NCBI GenBank assembly: GCA_964502525.1 | Contig: CAZCXH010000039.1 | Span: 1 to 33,283, forward strand | Direction: 5' to 3' | Length of the DNA: 33,283 nucleotides | From: DATLYB01 sp964502525 | GTDB taxonomy: Bacteria; Bacteroidota; Bacteroidia; Chitinophagales; CAIOSU01 | Shown: one piece after another, positions 21,901 through 31,221 of the stretch | How the letters are laid out: each line of letters opens with the position of its first letter | How positions within the stretch are numbered: position 1 is the stretch's first letter | The notes under the pieces: generated by a model | What the model saw: the letters and a program-made list of their open reading frames with translations, nothing else | The model's database searches: none | Told to the model about the DNA's origin: nothing | Made by a program: the position numbers and the translations under genes

Positions 21901-24483
21901 ACCGGGCGATGCAAATGACGAATCATTAAAGGTGATGGTGTTATCATTTCCTGTTGGAGGAATGCATCCATAAGGGTCGGGAGAAACAAAATCAGCGGTG
22001 ACGCCATGAACCCTGATATAGTTTTGACGAACCAACGAATCTTTGCAATCGAGGTGGTCATACACTACCAGTTTAACCGAATATATTCCGGGCGAGGTAT
22101 ATGTATGGCAAGGCGAAAGCAAAGCGTTGACCGGGCTGCCATCCCCAAAATTCCATTCCTGACGTGACTGGTCGGTGGATTCATTTTCAAAACATATCTG
22201 ATCGCCAACGCACACTTCGGTATCGTCAGCAACAAAATCAGCATTCAAATCAACAATGGTGACCTGCTTTACCATTTCGGTTAAACACCCGGTGATGGTA
22301 TCCTCAGCGGTGAGCGTTATATCAAAGATGCCGGGACCGGCATAAAGGTGGGTGAACGAGTCCGCGTAAGGCTGCGGTGGCATCATGACCGGGTTGGTGC
22401 CGTCTCCAAAATCCCATTCCCACCTGTTGGCTCCTCTTGTTGAATCCCTTACACTCACCAGCCGCTGATTGGCGCAGGTTTGCGTGTAATAGAATTCCGC
22501 TTTCGGCTCAAGAATCATGATCTGCATGGTGGTATCCGCGCAGCAGCCGTTGTAGCACACTTCAAGAGTAATATCAGTGCTGTCACCAGGCTCGTTCGGC
22601 TCATCCCAAAAGCGGGAGTGGGGACCTGAAAAAAGAGGACCGGTTCCTGATATAGGAGGCGCTCCCTCAAAGGTCCAGTTCCACATTATGTCATTAGTAT
22701 CATCAGCCGGAACACCGGAAATATCAGTAAGGTTCGAAAAGACAACTTCCTCATTCACGCAGAACGGGGCTGAATCGCTGGCAAATTCCGGCAGCAGCTT
22801 TTCACCAACAATTACCGTATCCGTGACCGTTCCCGTGCAGCCGCCATCGGCAGTAGTCGTAATCAACGTGATCGCATAAGTATCAACGCCAACAAATATA
22901 TGAGTCGGGTCGCGGTCGTATGATCCCGTGCTGTCTCCGAAATCCCATTCAAAATTTACAAACTGCGGATCGCTGGTATTGTAAAAATCAACGCTTAAAG
23001 GCGAGCAACCCCTTCTCGGATCCATGGCAAATGCCGCGGTCAGCTCTTCAATGACAATCAAATCATTCGCCACCGTGCTGTTGGTACACCCGTTGGTCAG
23101 ATTCGTCACTTCAAGGATAACATCATATGTTCCCGGATCCTCATAGGTAAAAACAGGATTGCGTACAGTAGAGGTGTCTGCGGGGTCATTAGTGCCAAAA
23201 CTCCATAAATAGGATATGCCCGTTGCCCCGCCCGTATAGGTAAAGGAAACATCCAAAGGCGCTGAACAATAAGTAGTTGGGGTTGCGGTAAAAGCAGCTG
23301 ACGGCCCGGAAATTATCCTGATGAGGTTGGGTTTGGTAATGGTATCAGAACAGGTTCCGCTGCCATCCCTTACCACCAGTGTTACCGTAAATGTATCCGG
23401 TGTGGCATAAGTATGCTGCACATCGGGTCCTGAGCCGGATCCTCCATCGCCAAAATCCCACGTATAGCTCAAGCCGGTTCCGATCGAGCCATCGTCATGA
23501 AAGCTGATTGGCGCATTTGCGCACTCCACAGGCGTGCTTGTCACAAATTTCGCTTCCACTCTGCGCGTTGCAACGGTTCCTGCAGCAACGGCAGTGTCCC
23601 CGCATTGAGTGTCGGTAACCGTCATTCTTACCGTGTAAGTGCTATCCCTCATGGCGCTGTACGTTTTGGCCGGATTTCTCTGCGTGGAAGAAGTGCCATC
23701 ACCAAAATCCCACCGGTAGGCAAGCGGATTATCGGACACGCTGCAATCCCTGAACGTCAAATTAAACGGATGGCTGCACAGCACCGTATCGCTGGGAGTG
23801 AAGCATGCAGCGGGTGGAGAGGAAATGCAAACCATGTCGGGATACACCATGGCGGAATCGCATCCCCGGCAATCCGTTACAATCATCGTAACCTTCCAGC
23901 ATCTTTGCTGCGGGAGCATATGATAGGTATGAGTAAACGGGTCGAGCGCCTGCGCGCCAGTTTTTGTTTCGATTACGCCATCTCCGAAATCAACCAGGGT
24001 TTTGCAAATGCTGCTGCCGCTGGAGAATGAGTTGTTCGTGAATGTCACGGTGAGCGGATCGCACCCCCTTGCCGGTGAAACGGAAAGACGGGGCGATGGC
24101 GGCTGAAAAACATATATGGATTTCGTAATTGAATCGTAGGTGATGCCGTCTTGCGTAACGGTGAGCGTGATGTTGTAAGAGCCTGGCGTGAAGTAACCGT
24201 AAACAGGATTCCGGGCAGTTGATGTGTGCCCGTTGTGACCAAAATCCCAATGGTGCGAATTGAAAGGATTTCCGTTATCAATGCTGTAATAAGCAAGTGG
24301 ATTACCGCCAAAGGTCGAGCGGTCGAAAAACTGGATAATCATATCCGGGATGCAGCCGGAGTCAGCCACTGTGCCGGGGATAATCAGAAGTTCTTTGTCG
24401 AAATCCACAGTAAGCTGCCCCTTCGATTCCGAAAAAGCGCAGCAAAGACAAATGCCCCAAATATGGAATTTGAGCAGCTTCAT
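18943..24483 (-). CDS. Giant PKD-repeat surface protein with type B (gliding-type) sorting domain
   Basis: An 1846-residue secreted protein. The start is taken at ATG 24483 (MKLLKFHIWGICLCC), which gives a proper signal peptide; the longer frame to 24522 adds a non-signal extension. The body is a chain of about 15 PKD-like domains, each with a W-x-FGD-x or WDFGDG core about every 85-95 residues, then about four CHU-type Ig modules with W-x-P cores and one more PKD. The last 95 residues (VWVANAFMPK, YFRIYDRWGKLMFE, WDGTNLDGQELNGGVYVYV) are the gliding-motility-associated type B T9SS signal. It probably forms a long surface fibre or adhesin, exported with the PorP protein encoded 4 bp downstream. 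Ligand unknown. Confidence 0.92.
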   Translation of the reverse strand: MKLLKFHIWGICLCCAFSESKGQLTVDFDKELLIIPGTVADSGCIPDMIIQFFDRSTFGGNPLAYYSIDNGNPFNSHHWDFGHNGHTSTARNPVYGYFTPGSYNITLTVTQDGITYDSITKSIYVFQPPSPRLSVSPARGCDPLTVTFTNNSFSSGSSICKTLVDFGDGVIETKTGAQALDPFTHTYHMLPQQRCWKVTMIVTDCRGCDSAMVYPDMVCISSPPAACFTPSDTVLCSHPFNLTFRDCSVSDNPLAYRWDFGDGTSSTQRNPAKTYSAMRDSTYTVRMTVTDTQCGDTAVAAGTVATRRVEAKFVTSTPVECANAPISFHDDGSIGTGLSYTWDFGDGGSGSGPDVQHTYATPDTFTVTLVVRDGSGTCSDTITKPNLIRIISGPSAAFTATPTTYCSAPLDVSFTYTGGATGISYLWSFGTNDPADTSTVRNPVFTYEDPGTYDVILEVTNLTNGCTNSTVANDLIVIEELTAAFAMDPRRGCSPLSVDFYNTSDPQFVNFEWDFGDSTGSYDRDPTHIFVGVDTYAITLITTTADGGCTGTVTDTVIVGEKLLPEFASDSAPFCVNEEVVFSNLTDISGVPADDTNDIMWNWTFEGAPPISGTGPLFSGPHSRFWDEPNEPGDSTDITLEVCYNGCCADTTMQIMILEPKAEFYYTQTCANQRLVSVRDSTRGANRWEWDFGDGTNPVMMPPQPYADSFTHLYAGPGIFDITLTAEDTITGCLTEMVKQVTIVDLNADFVADDTEVCVGDQICFENESTDQSRQEWNFGDGSPVNALLSPCHTYTSPGIYSVKLVVYDHLDCKDSLVRQNYIRVHGVTADFVSPDPYGCIPPTGNDNTITFNDSSFASPGSVVREWHWTFGESPPQDYINGNGPPSVTHIYSTAGVYTVSLRVVSDKNCENTVSLPNYVDVRKPVACFDFPYQIYCEDQPVPITHCSQGGGLNCQWDFGDNSPLDPNCVTSHVYADSGCYDLTLHVTDANGCTSSYHEDSAFCIQNPEPKICADSTYSVCPPHIACFDTCFDFNGIPIKRVLWDFGDGSFSEILDPCHIYVEAGKFEVTFYVEFDNYCLDTLVRKDFIFVGGATGEIIAEPDTGCVPMNIVLNAQDSGAVSRFWLTPWDQISGVIGGSIIHSVVREPGVWQPAVVLTDAQHPVPCSYILYADFDLLADTVYANFGMVDTVCREEPVQFTDSSSALIDTNINRWIWNFGDNSLPPPDTVNNPVHYFQKIGLDTVCLTAYNGFNCEATICKTIFIRDRPTAGFTISDSSGCDTLLVQFFDTSKAGVNAVLSDWLWDYGVTTTAADTSNVQSPSFYNYQDTGRYQPSLIVKDADGCEDTAMVTINVYKTPDGIYNNDTLPLCFGDTVQLLTDSLYESYHWTPGTALSNDTIPNPLAFPADTISYVINITEAHGCDKQDTVTINVIPLPPLTVTPHPDTIICYSDTIQLNATGGSNHQWSPDIWMSDPNVTNPFVWPGNTITYRIINEGIGGCTNNDSIRVIVSRLVANFIGERSCFGDVTDFIDFSTRTDLPIISWQWDFGTNPPATSNVQNPVFTYSTADSFLAQLVISDAIGCTDTATQIVIIDTPATAVAGYDTTICFGETVQLFSSGGDTVFWTPLPIDSPNVFNPWVTPSSTTVYTAHITNGVCPYDLADVVITVIPPPDIQTIDNTTILRGESIELTTTVDRHDSILWVPSDSLSCVTCLSPIASPWVETTYIITVIDEFGCVNSTEVTIDVEVQCKEDQVWVANAFMPKLAVHEENRVIQVRLRGVEKLNYFRIYDRWGKLMFETDDENEKWDGTNLDGQELNGGVYVYVCEAVCWYQNKIVKTGNITLIR

Positions 24484-24829
24484 TTGTTGAGGGGCAGGGT
24501 TTGACGCATTTAAGATAGGCAATTATGGTTGTTCAGCCTTTATAACTTCCAAACAACCGGGTGAAACTTTCAGTTTAAATTAATCAAAAAAACCTACGTA
24601 GAAATACTCAAAAACGATGCAAGATACCAACAACATCCGCCATTAACAACTCGTCAAATTCATCGCAACCGGATTTCAAATACTAACAGGACCCGAAAAA
24701 GCCAAAGTAGAAGTTCTGCAAAGGGAGGGTTTTGGGAGATTTTGCTTCAAAAGAAACGAAAAATACGGCAGAAAAACAAGTATTGTTTATATAATCTGCA
24801 CCCGATGAACTTGAACGAACAACAACAAA
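24484..24829. other. 346-bp intergenic gap
   Basis: AT-rich, with no protein-like frame, no strong hairpin and no repeat shared with the rest of the window. It must hold the promoter of the giant PKD gene (transcribed leftward) and the 3' end of the PorE-like transcript. I found no exact TAnnTTTG near the PKD gene start. Confidence 0.5.
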
Positions 24830-26914
24830 CTATTGCTTCTTCACATTCGACTCGCCCACCACCCTGAATTCAGCCCTGCGGTTCAACTGCCTGCCTTCGG
24901 GATTATCTGAGCCGTCAGGCTTTTTGTTGGGCGCAACGGGGTTTTGTTTGCCATAGCCTTTTCTGCTCAACTGTTCCTTTGGAACACCTTCTCTCAACAG
25001 GTAGTTGTAAACCGCTTCGGCTCTTCGTTCAGACAGCCTGATGTTATATAATGAATCTCCCATATCATCGGTGTGTCCTTCTATTTCAACAATTGCGGAA
25101 TAATGCTTCAATATCGAAACCACATTGTTCAGCACCGGCCTCGCGTCATCGCGCAACTTGGACCTGTCGAAATCATAATATACAATTCCCATTTTGAGAC
25201 CCACCCAATACGGGCGCTTCTTCATTTTCATGTCATTCCTCATCAGTTCGCCTTCATCCCTGTTTTCAGTATTCACTGACGACTCCGCATCAAAGTATTT
25301 TTCACTGGCAGCTTTTATCCTGAAATTTTTGTCACCGGCAAGCCTCGCCTTGAAATAGCCGTCTTCCGTAATTGGAGCTGATGCAACAAGGCTGTCGGTT
25401 CCGGCATCGTAAAAGTTTACCGTTCCTTCGCGGATGCGCTCGCCCGTGCTGTCATCCGTCACCCACCCTTCCACAAACACATAAGGCGATGACATCTTGA
25501 ACGACCATATATCATCACAGCAAGTGGGGCTTTTGGGAGACAACCCTCCCGGGCGGTTCGATACCAAAAAACCTTTCAGTTTATTTTCACCCAATGCGAA
25601 GTAGATATCGTCAACGCTTGAATTAATCGGAATTTTCATGTTTTCAGGCTCTCCCCAATTACCAAGCGTATCCTGCCTGCTGGAATAGATGTCGAAGCCT
25701 CCGATGTTGATGCGCCCCTCAGAGCTGTAATACAGAATTTTCGCGTTGACGTCAAAGTAAGGCGTGACATCGTCATAAGTGGTGTTGATGACAACGCCTG
25801 CATTTTGCAAATCAACGAATCCTCGGGTGGTGCGGTCGCGCCTGGCAACCCAGATATCAAATCCGCCCCTGCCTCCCGAACGGTTGGATGAATAAAATAA
25901 AATTTCATCTCCGTTTGCATTCAGAGCCGCCATCGGATGCGTGGAGGAAAAGTCACCGTTCACCGCCTCGCCTAATAAAACCGGCTCGCTCCAGTAGCCG
26001 CTGTCGCGCCTGCTCTCATAAATCTGGCAGCGCATGCCGCCTGTTTCTTCAAGCAGGAAGCAGCGCGTGAAATAGAGTCCCCTGCTGTCAGGCGATAATG
26101 CTCCGTTGCCCACATGAAAATCTCCGTGGTTAAAAGGCGCGTTAAAAAATTCCGGTGCCTGCCATGCACCGCCTGACTTCGTGGTTGTCAGGATGCGCGT
26201 AAACCTGTGCAGGGTGGTGTCCTCGGCCAAAAACGCAGAATCCGGAAGCAGCGCGGCATACAGCAGCACGGAATCAGCAATCAAACGGGGAGAAAGGTCG
26301 GTAAGCGGATGGTTTGCTTTTTCGCCTATGTTTTCAACCTTTGTTTTGGATGGGCGTTCGACCGCATAGCCCATTGCCAGCCTGCACCCTTCCACCTCAT
26401 AAGCCACCGTGCTTTTTATTTCCGTCATCTCCTGCTCCCATGTCGGGTCCTTGAATGAAAATTCTTTCTTATGGAACCTGTCGAACTCGGGAATGGCCAT
26501 TTCATATTGCCCGTTATACTTCATGCTCTTGGCGAGATAATACCGGGCGTAAGGATATTTCACAGAGTCGAGCGCAGCCAACTGCCCAAACCATTTGATG
26601 CATGCTGAGTAGTAACGAATCGCATAATTGCATTCGCCAAGCTGCTGCAGCGTATAAAGGTCTTTCGGCTTGGTCTCGTTCACCATCTCATACACGACAA
26701 TGGCATCGAGATAATTGCCCTGTTCTCTCAACCCGTCAGCTACTTTCAGCTTTTTTCTCCACTTCAGGTTTTCAATTTTCGCCAGGATGGAATCACGTCC
26801 CGTCAACGTGTCGTCATAGGGGCTTTGGGCAAAAACCGCGGAAGCAGATAAAATTCCCAACAGGCAAAAAGCAAAAGGCAAAAGGCAAATTGCCATTTGC
26901 TTTTTGAAATTCAT
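24830..26914 (-). CDS. PorE-like OmpA-family lipid/peptidoglycan-anchoring protein
   Basis: A 694-residue protein with the domain order of PorE, a periplasmic type IX secretion component that ties the machine to peptidoglycan. The order is signal peptide (1-29), TPR-like helices (about 50-170), a WD40/PD40 beta propeller (about 200-480, with repeated LYFTR and ILFYSSNRSGGRGGFDIW words), a carboxypeptidase-regulatory-like sandwich (about 482-560), and an OmpA C-terminal domain (575-690; YYDFDRSKLRDDA, EGHTDDMGDSLYN and LSERRAEAV). It lacks a lipobox Cys near the signal cleavage site. The many paralogues of this architecture leave open whether it is the true PorE or a locus-specific version working with these PorP proteins. 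Confidence 0.87.
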   Translation of the reverse strand: MNFKKQMAICLLPFAFCLLGILSASAVFAQSPYDDTLTGRDSILAKIENLKWRKKLKVADGLREQGNYLDAIVVYEMVNETKPKDLYTLQQLGECNYAIRYYSACIKWFGQLAALDSVKYPYARYYLAKSMKYNGQYEMAIPEFDRFHKKEFSFKDPTWEQEMTEIKSTVAYEVEGCRLAMGYAVERPSKTKVENIGEKANHPLTDLSPRLIADSVLLYAALLPDSAFLAEDTTLHRFTRILTTTKSGGAWQAPEFFNAPFNHGDFHVGNGALSPDSRGLYFTRCFLLEETGGMRCQIYESRRDSGYWSEPVLLGEAVNGDFSSTHPMAALNANGDEILFYSSNRSGGRGGFDIWVARRDRTTRGFVDLQNAGVVINTTYDDVTPYFDVNAKILYYSSEGRINIGGFDIYSSRQDTLGNWGEPENMKIPINSSVDDIYFALGENKLKGFLVSNRPGGLSPKSPTCCDDIWSFKMSSPYVFVEGWVTDDSTGERIREGTVNFYDAGTDSLVASAPITEDGYFKARLAGDKNFRIKAASEKYFDAESSVNTENRDEGELMRNDMKMKKRPYWVGLKMGIVYYDFDRSKLRDDARPVLNNVVSILKHYSAIVEIEGHTDDMGDSLYNIRLSERRAEAVYNYLLREGVPKEQLSRKGYGKQNPVAPNKKPDGSDNPEGRQLNRRAEFRVVGESNVKKQ

Positions 26915-27021
26915 TTTCCGAGCTTGTTTGAATATCTGGCTGATACCGTCTGGAATTTTAGTTTGAAATTTTAAGGTATTAATTCAATTTTAAACTTTAG
27001 ACTTTAAACATTAAACTAAAG

Positions 27022-28059
27022 TTAGAATCTCGGGCAAAACATCAGCGGCTTCATGCCCGGCAATTGGAATGGATGCGTGTAGATCAGCGCCAGCTCGAAG
27101 GCGCCCACGGATTTGTTGTTATTCTTCAGATCAGACGTGGTGGCGTCATAACTGACTGCAAGCCTGAAATTTTTATATTCAAAAGCGGTATAGGCTATCG
27201 CTGCATCGGAGAGGTTATTGCCGTTGGCTTTGGAGGAAGGCAGCATCCGGTAGTAGGCGCCAAGATAAAACAATATATTTTCGGCTTCAGCCATCTTGAA
27301 AACAAATGCAGTGCCGAAGTTCAACTCATCTGCTTTTAATTGCCTCATGTAAATCAGTGACGGCAGCAATGCGATGCGTTTGTGAAATACATACTCTGCC
27401 CCTCCATGCGCCACAAGCCTGAACGGCAAGCCTTCATCGCCCGAAGAATAAAATGATTCATTGGGCCGTGTAAGATGGAACATGGAAAAACCCAGGTATG
27501 CATTTACCTTTTCTGAAATCTTTGAACTTCCCAACAGTCCGACATTCAGATCAAAAAAACCCTTATTGTCATCAATGAGGTTTACTTCATTGGTTGGGGT
27601 ATTAGGATTCAGCGGGTCTAATTGATCAAAGAATATTGCACGGCTCATATCAATGCGCTTCTGATTATATCCACCCTGAACACCCAGCGAAATAGAGTGC
27701 CTGCCTGAAGTGCCGATACCGAGATGATAGGCTATCGAGCCAAGCACCAGCATATTGTTGATCACCTTTTCTCCAGCGCGGTCATTCACAATCACCAAGC
27801 CGACTCCCAGCGCGTCTTTCCTGAACTGGATAGGGGCATCAAAGGAACCTGCGTAAGTAGCATAGGCCGGCTCAGTGGCAGTAAGCGAAAACCATTGGTT
27901 GCGGTAATTCAGGCAAAAGCGGAACATTCCATTCATTTTGCCTGTCAGGGCGGGATTGAGCGTAAGCGGTGAGTTATAAAACTGTGAGAAATGATAGTCT
28001 TGCGCGAAAAGAAGATTGGAGCATAATGCCAAAGCCAGTAAAACCAGGGTTTTCTTCAT
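27022..28059 (-). CDS. PorP/SprF-family outer-membrane protein (copy 3)
   Basis: A 345-residue beta-barrel with signal peptide 1-19 (ends LLFAQ) and family opening QDYHFSQFYNSPLTLNPALTG. It is clearly more distant from the other two PorP copies than they are from each other, lacking their TQWTQLAPYNTVAAS block and ending MFCPRF. It lies directly upstream of the PorE-like gene on the same strand (107-bp gap), an order often seen for PorP-PorE-like pairs. It probably has its own substrate elsewhere, or works with the PorE-like protein. Confidence 0.9.
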   Translation of the reverse strand: MKKTLVLLALALCSNLLFAQDYHFSQFYNSPLTLNPALTGKMNGMFRFCLNYRNQWFSLTATEPAYATYAGSFDAPIQFRKDALGVGLVIVNDRAGEKVINNMLVLGSIAYHLGIGTSGRHSISLGVQGGYNQKRIDMSRAIFFDQLDPLNPNTPTNEVNLIDDNKGFFDLNVGLLGSSKISEKVNAYLGFSMFHLTRPNESFYSSGDEGLPFRLVAHGGAEYVFHKRIALLPSLIYMRQLKADELNFGTAFVFKMAEAENILFYLGAYYRMLPSSKANGNNLSDAAIAYTAFEYKNFRLAVSYDATTSDLKNNNKSVGAFELALIYTHPFQLPGMKPLMFCPRF

Positions 28060-28168
28060 ACGGCTTGTTAAAGTCAGGCTAAAATCGAAAAAAAACGGGA
28101 ATTATCTAAATAAGTTTTAACTAACGCGGTCAAAAGTTTCCTAAAAACAAGACAGTGCGGGGTTAAAC

Positions 28169-29449
28169 TCAATGCTTGAACTGATCCGCTTCCGTACTTC
28201 CGTGCATGGCAGTCGTAGAGGAATTGCCCTGCTGAACTGTGTTCTGCACGGCATCAAAATATTCCGTGCCGACAAACGACTGGTGCTTCACCGCTTTGAA
28301 GCCCTCCTTTGCCAGTTTGAATTCGCGTTCCTGCAACTCAGAGTAACCCGCCATGCCGCGTTCTTTGTAGGCTTTTGCCACTTCAAACATCGAAGTATTC
28401 AGCGCGTGGAAGCCTGCCAGCGTGATGAACTGGAATTTGTAATTCATATCCGCCAACTTTTCGCGGAATCCTTCCATCTCCTTCACGCTGAGGTGGGCAG
28501 CCCAGTTGAATGAGGGCGAGCAGTTGTAAGCGAGCATCTTGCCGGGATATTTTTCATGGACGGCATCCGCAAATTCTTTCGCATAGCCTATATCGGGGTT
28601 GGATGTTTCCATCCAGATCAAATCAGCATAGGGAGCGTAGGAAATCGCGCGGTCAATGCCCTGCTCGATCCCGTTTTTCACGCGGAAGAATCCTTCGCCT
28701 GTTCTCTCTCCCGTAATGAATTTCTGGTCACGGTCGTCAACGTCAGAGGTGATGAGGTTAGCTGCATCGGCATCTGTACGCGCGATTACCACAGTGGGAA
28801 CGCCCATGCAGTCGGCAGCAAGGCGCGCTGCAACCAGCTTGTCAATTGCTTCGCGGGTGGGAACTAAAACCTTACCGCCAAGGTGGCCGCATTTCTTTGC
28901 AGATGAAAGCTGGTCTTCAAAGTGAACTCCGGAAGCGCCCGCTTCAATCATGGCTTTCATCAATTCAAATGCATTCAGGTTGCCGCCAAAGCCCGCTTCG
29001 GCATCAGCCACAATCGGAACGAGCCAGTCAATGTTTCCATCATCGTTCAACGTTTGAATCTGGTCGCGCCTGAGCAATGCGCTATTGATTCTCTTCACAA
29101 CATAAGGAACCGAGTTAGCCGGGTACAAGCTCTGGTCAGGGTACATTTCGCCCGCGAGGTTCGCATCGGCAGCCACCTGCCAGCCGGAAAGATAAATCGC
29201 GGGAAGACCTGCCGCCACTTCCTGCACAGCCTGGTTACCCGTGAGCGCGCCAAGCCCTGCCACCCATGGCTTGGTAGTGATGCCTTTCCACAGTTTTTCC
29301 GCTCCATTGCGGGCAAGCGAGTATTCTATTCTCACCGATCCGCTGAGTTTTACAACCTCTGCGGCAGTGTAAGGTCTTGTGATCCCTTTCCAGCGGGGAT
29401 TGGTTTCCCAATCTTTAACGATTGCGTTGGCGCGTTCTTGTTTGGTCAT
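28169..29449 (-). CDS. aceA: Isocitrate lyase
   Basis: A 426-residue isocitrate lyase, splitting isocitrate to glyoxylate and succinate in the glyoxylate shunt, needed for growth on acetate or fatty acids. The catalytic motif KKCGH is at 185-189 with active-site Cys187; metal and substrate segments VPIVADAEAGFGG (144-156) and IARTDADAA are present. The length is that of the short (E. coli-like) form. It is downstream of aceB on the same strand with a 97-bp repeat-containing gap; its own promoter is not obvious. The sequence is complete and unremarkable. Confidence 0.97.
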   Translation of the reverse strand: MTKQERANAIVKDWETNPRWKGITRPYTAAEVVKLSGSVRIEYSLARNGAEKLWKGITTKPWVAGLGALTGNQAVQEVAAGLPAIYLSGWQVAADANLAGEMYPDQSLYPANSVPYVVKRINSALLRRDQIQTLNDDGNIDWLVPIVADAEAGFGGNLNAFELMKAMIEAGASGVHFEDQLSSAKKCGHLGGKVLVPTREAIDKLVAARLAADCMGVPTVVIARTDADAANLITSDVDDRDQKFITGERTGEGFFRVKNGIEQGIDRAISYAPYADLIWMETSNPDIGYAKEFADAVHEKYPGKMLAYNCSPSFNWAAHLSVKEMEGFREKLADMNYKFQFITLAGFHALNTSMFEVAKAYKERGMAGYSELQEREFKLAKEGFKAVKHQSFVGTEYFDAVQNTVQQGNSSTTAMHGSTEADQFKH

Positions 29450-29465
29450 TTTATGTTGATTTAAT

Positions 29466-29544
29466 TTGTTTACGGTTTACACGTTTACGGTTTACGGTTG
29501 CAGTCTGTTTAACAGCAGACATGTAAACCGTAAACTGTAAACAA
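29466..29544. repeat. gtttac-type inverted repeat in aceB-aceA gap
   Basis: ttgtttacggtttac (29466-29480) is the inverse of most of 29523-29544. Between them are further gtttac units and a small gtctg/cagac hairpin (29503-29520). It could lower read-through from aceB to aceA or protect mRNA ends. The same word family is found at 14159-14249. Confidence 0.7.
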
Positions 29545-29546
29545 TT

Positions 29547-31151
29547 TCAATCTATCCTTGCATAAGCCGGCAATGTCAGAAACTCAATGTATTCCTTGTC
29601 GGAAATCAGCTTCTCGAACAGTTCAATTGCCTCAGTGAATCTCCCTTTCTTATAGTTCTCATCTCCCACATAGTTTTTAATCTTCTCTAATTCTTCCGGC
29701 AAAAGCTTCTTATATAATTCGTAAGTCACTTGTCTGCCATCATCCAGTTTTACGTGATGATGAATCCATTGCCACACCTGCGTTCGGGAAATTTCGGCAG
29801 TGGCGGCATCCTCCATCAGATTGTAGAGAGCCGCGCAACCAACGCCCCTCAGCCATGATTCTATATAAAGTATTCCTACATTGATGTTCTTTCGCAAACC
29901 CGCTTCTGTTACCGTTCCCTGCGGAGCGGCAATCAAATCAGCGGCTGTGCATTTATAATCCTCCAGTTTTTTGTGAATTTGGTTGGGCGTGGCCATGTAT
30001 TTATTGAACTGCTCCAGCGCGATGGGCACCAGACCCGGATGAGCCACCCATGTGCCGTCATGTCCATCTTTCGCCTCGCGCTCTTTGTCCTTGCGCACTT
30101 TCTCAATCGCAATGTCATTTGCCTGCGGGTCGCTCTTGATGGGGATTTGAGCAGCCATGCCGCCCATAGCATGAACATTCCTGCGATGGCACGTTTTAAT
30201 CACCAGCAATGAATAAGCCCGCATGAACGGAACCGTCATCGTCACCTGGTCGCGGTCGGGGAGGATGAAACCCTGCCTGTTGCGAAACCTTTTGATGTAG
30301 GAGAATATGTAATCCCACCTGCCGCAGTTCAAGCCGCAGGAGTGTTCTCTTAACTCATAGAGAATTTCATCCAATTCAAACGTAGCCAGAATAGTTTCAA
30401 TCAGCACCGTTGCCTTGATGGTTCCCTGCGGAATCCCCAACTCCTTTTGAGCGTGAACGAAAACATCATTCCACAATCTCGCCTCCAAATGGCTTTCCAT
30501 TTTCGGCAAATAGAAGTACGGACCCGTTCCCTTCCTGATAAGATTCTTTACGTTATGGAAAAAATATAAACCAAAATCAAACAGGGAACCGGACATCACT
30601 TCACCATCCACGGTTACATGTTTTTCCAGCAAATGCCATCCGCGCGGGCGAACCAGCAGCGTTGCAATTTGTTCATTCAGCTTGTATGATTTTCCTGTGG
30701 TAGGATCTTCGAAAGTGATAGTGCGACTAATGGCATCGCGGAGGTTGATGTGCCCCTGGATGTTGTTTTCCCAGGTTGGTGAATTGGAATCTTCAAAATC
30801 AGCCATGAACACCTTCGCCCCGGAGTTCAGCGCGTTGATAATCATTTTGCGCTCCACCGGACCTGTTATTTCAACCCTTCTATCAAGCAAATCTTTGGGG
30901 AGGGGGGCAACCGTCCACTCGCTTTCCCTGATCTGCTTTGTTTCAGGAAGGAAATCAGGCAGCTTGCCGGAGTCAATCTCCTTCTGCCTCACCTGCCTTC
31001 TTTCAAGCAGTTCCTTCCTGCGGGCATTGAATTTCCGCTGCAATCCCGCAACAAACTGAACGGCTTCGGGCGTGAGGATTTCGGAAAATGCTGTTGTCAC
31101 AACGCCTTTAATCTCAACTCCCTTAGCCAATTGCGCAGTATTGGAAGCCAT
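29547..31151 (-). CDS. aceB: Malate synthase A
   Basis: A 534-residue malate synthase of the A form, condensing glyoxylate with acetyl-CoA to malate. Family blocks are GAKVFMADFEDSNSPTWEN (94-112), NCGRWDYIFSYIKRF and the C-terminal LMEDAATAEISRTQVWQW with the catalytic Asp. The length fits form A (about 530), clearly shorter than form G. It is the first gene of the aceB-aceA unit, with a good promoter upstream (31191-31221). Nothing unusual in the protein. Confidence 0.97.
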   Translation of the reverse strand: MASNTAQLAKGVEIKGVVTTAFSEILTPEAVQFVAGLQRKFNARRKELLERRQVRQKEIDSGKLPDFLPETKQIRESEWTVAPLPKDLLDRRVEITGPVERKMIINALNSGAKVFMADFEDSNSPTWENNIQGHINLRDAISRTITFEDPTTGKSYKLNEQIATLLVRPRGWHLLEKHVTVDGEVMSGSLFDFGLYFFHNVKNLIRKGTGPYFYLPKMESHLEARLWNDVFVHAQKELGIPQGTIKATVLIETILATFELDEILYELREHSCGLNCGRWDYIFSYIKRFRNRQGFILPDRDQVTMTVPFMRAYSLLVIKTCHRRNVHAMGGMAAQIPIKSDPQANDIAIEKVRKDKEREAKDGHDGTWVAHPGLVPIALEQFNKYMATPNQIHKKLEDYKCTAADLIAAPQGTVTEAGLRKNINVGILYIESWLRGVGCAALYNLMEDAATAEISRTQVWQWIHHHVKLDDGRQVTYELYKKLLPEELEKIKNYVGDENYKKGRFTEAIELFEKLISDKEYIEFLTLPAYARID

Positions 31152-31190
31152 TATACAGGATGATTTTTATTTTTAATCTTAAAATCTGTG

Positions 31191-31221
31191 CAAAAGTAAG
31201 CATGATAATCCTGAAAGGCAA
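31191..31221 (-). promoter_or_regulatory. Promoter of aceB
   Basis: On the minus strand, TTG (31219-31221) is followed after 20 nt by TACTTTTG (31191-31198), an exact TAnnTTTG -7 element with the spacing expected for the Bacteroidota primary sigma factor. Transcription would start near 31184, leaving a leader of about 32 nt before the ATG at 31151. Confidence 0.6.

Noticed and set aside
24484..24829. Possible small RNA or riboswitch upstream of the giant PKD gene
   Set aside because: I could find no stable stem-loop set or known riboswitch core in this AT-rich gap.
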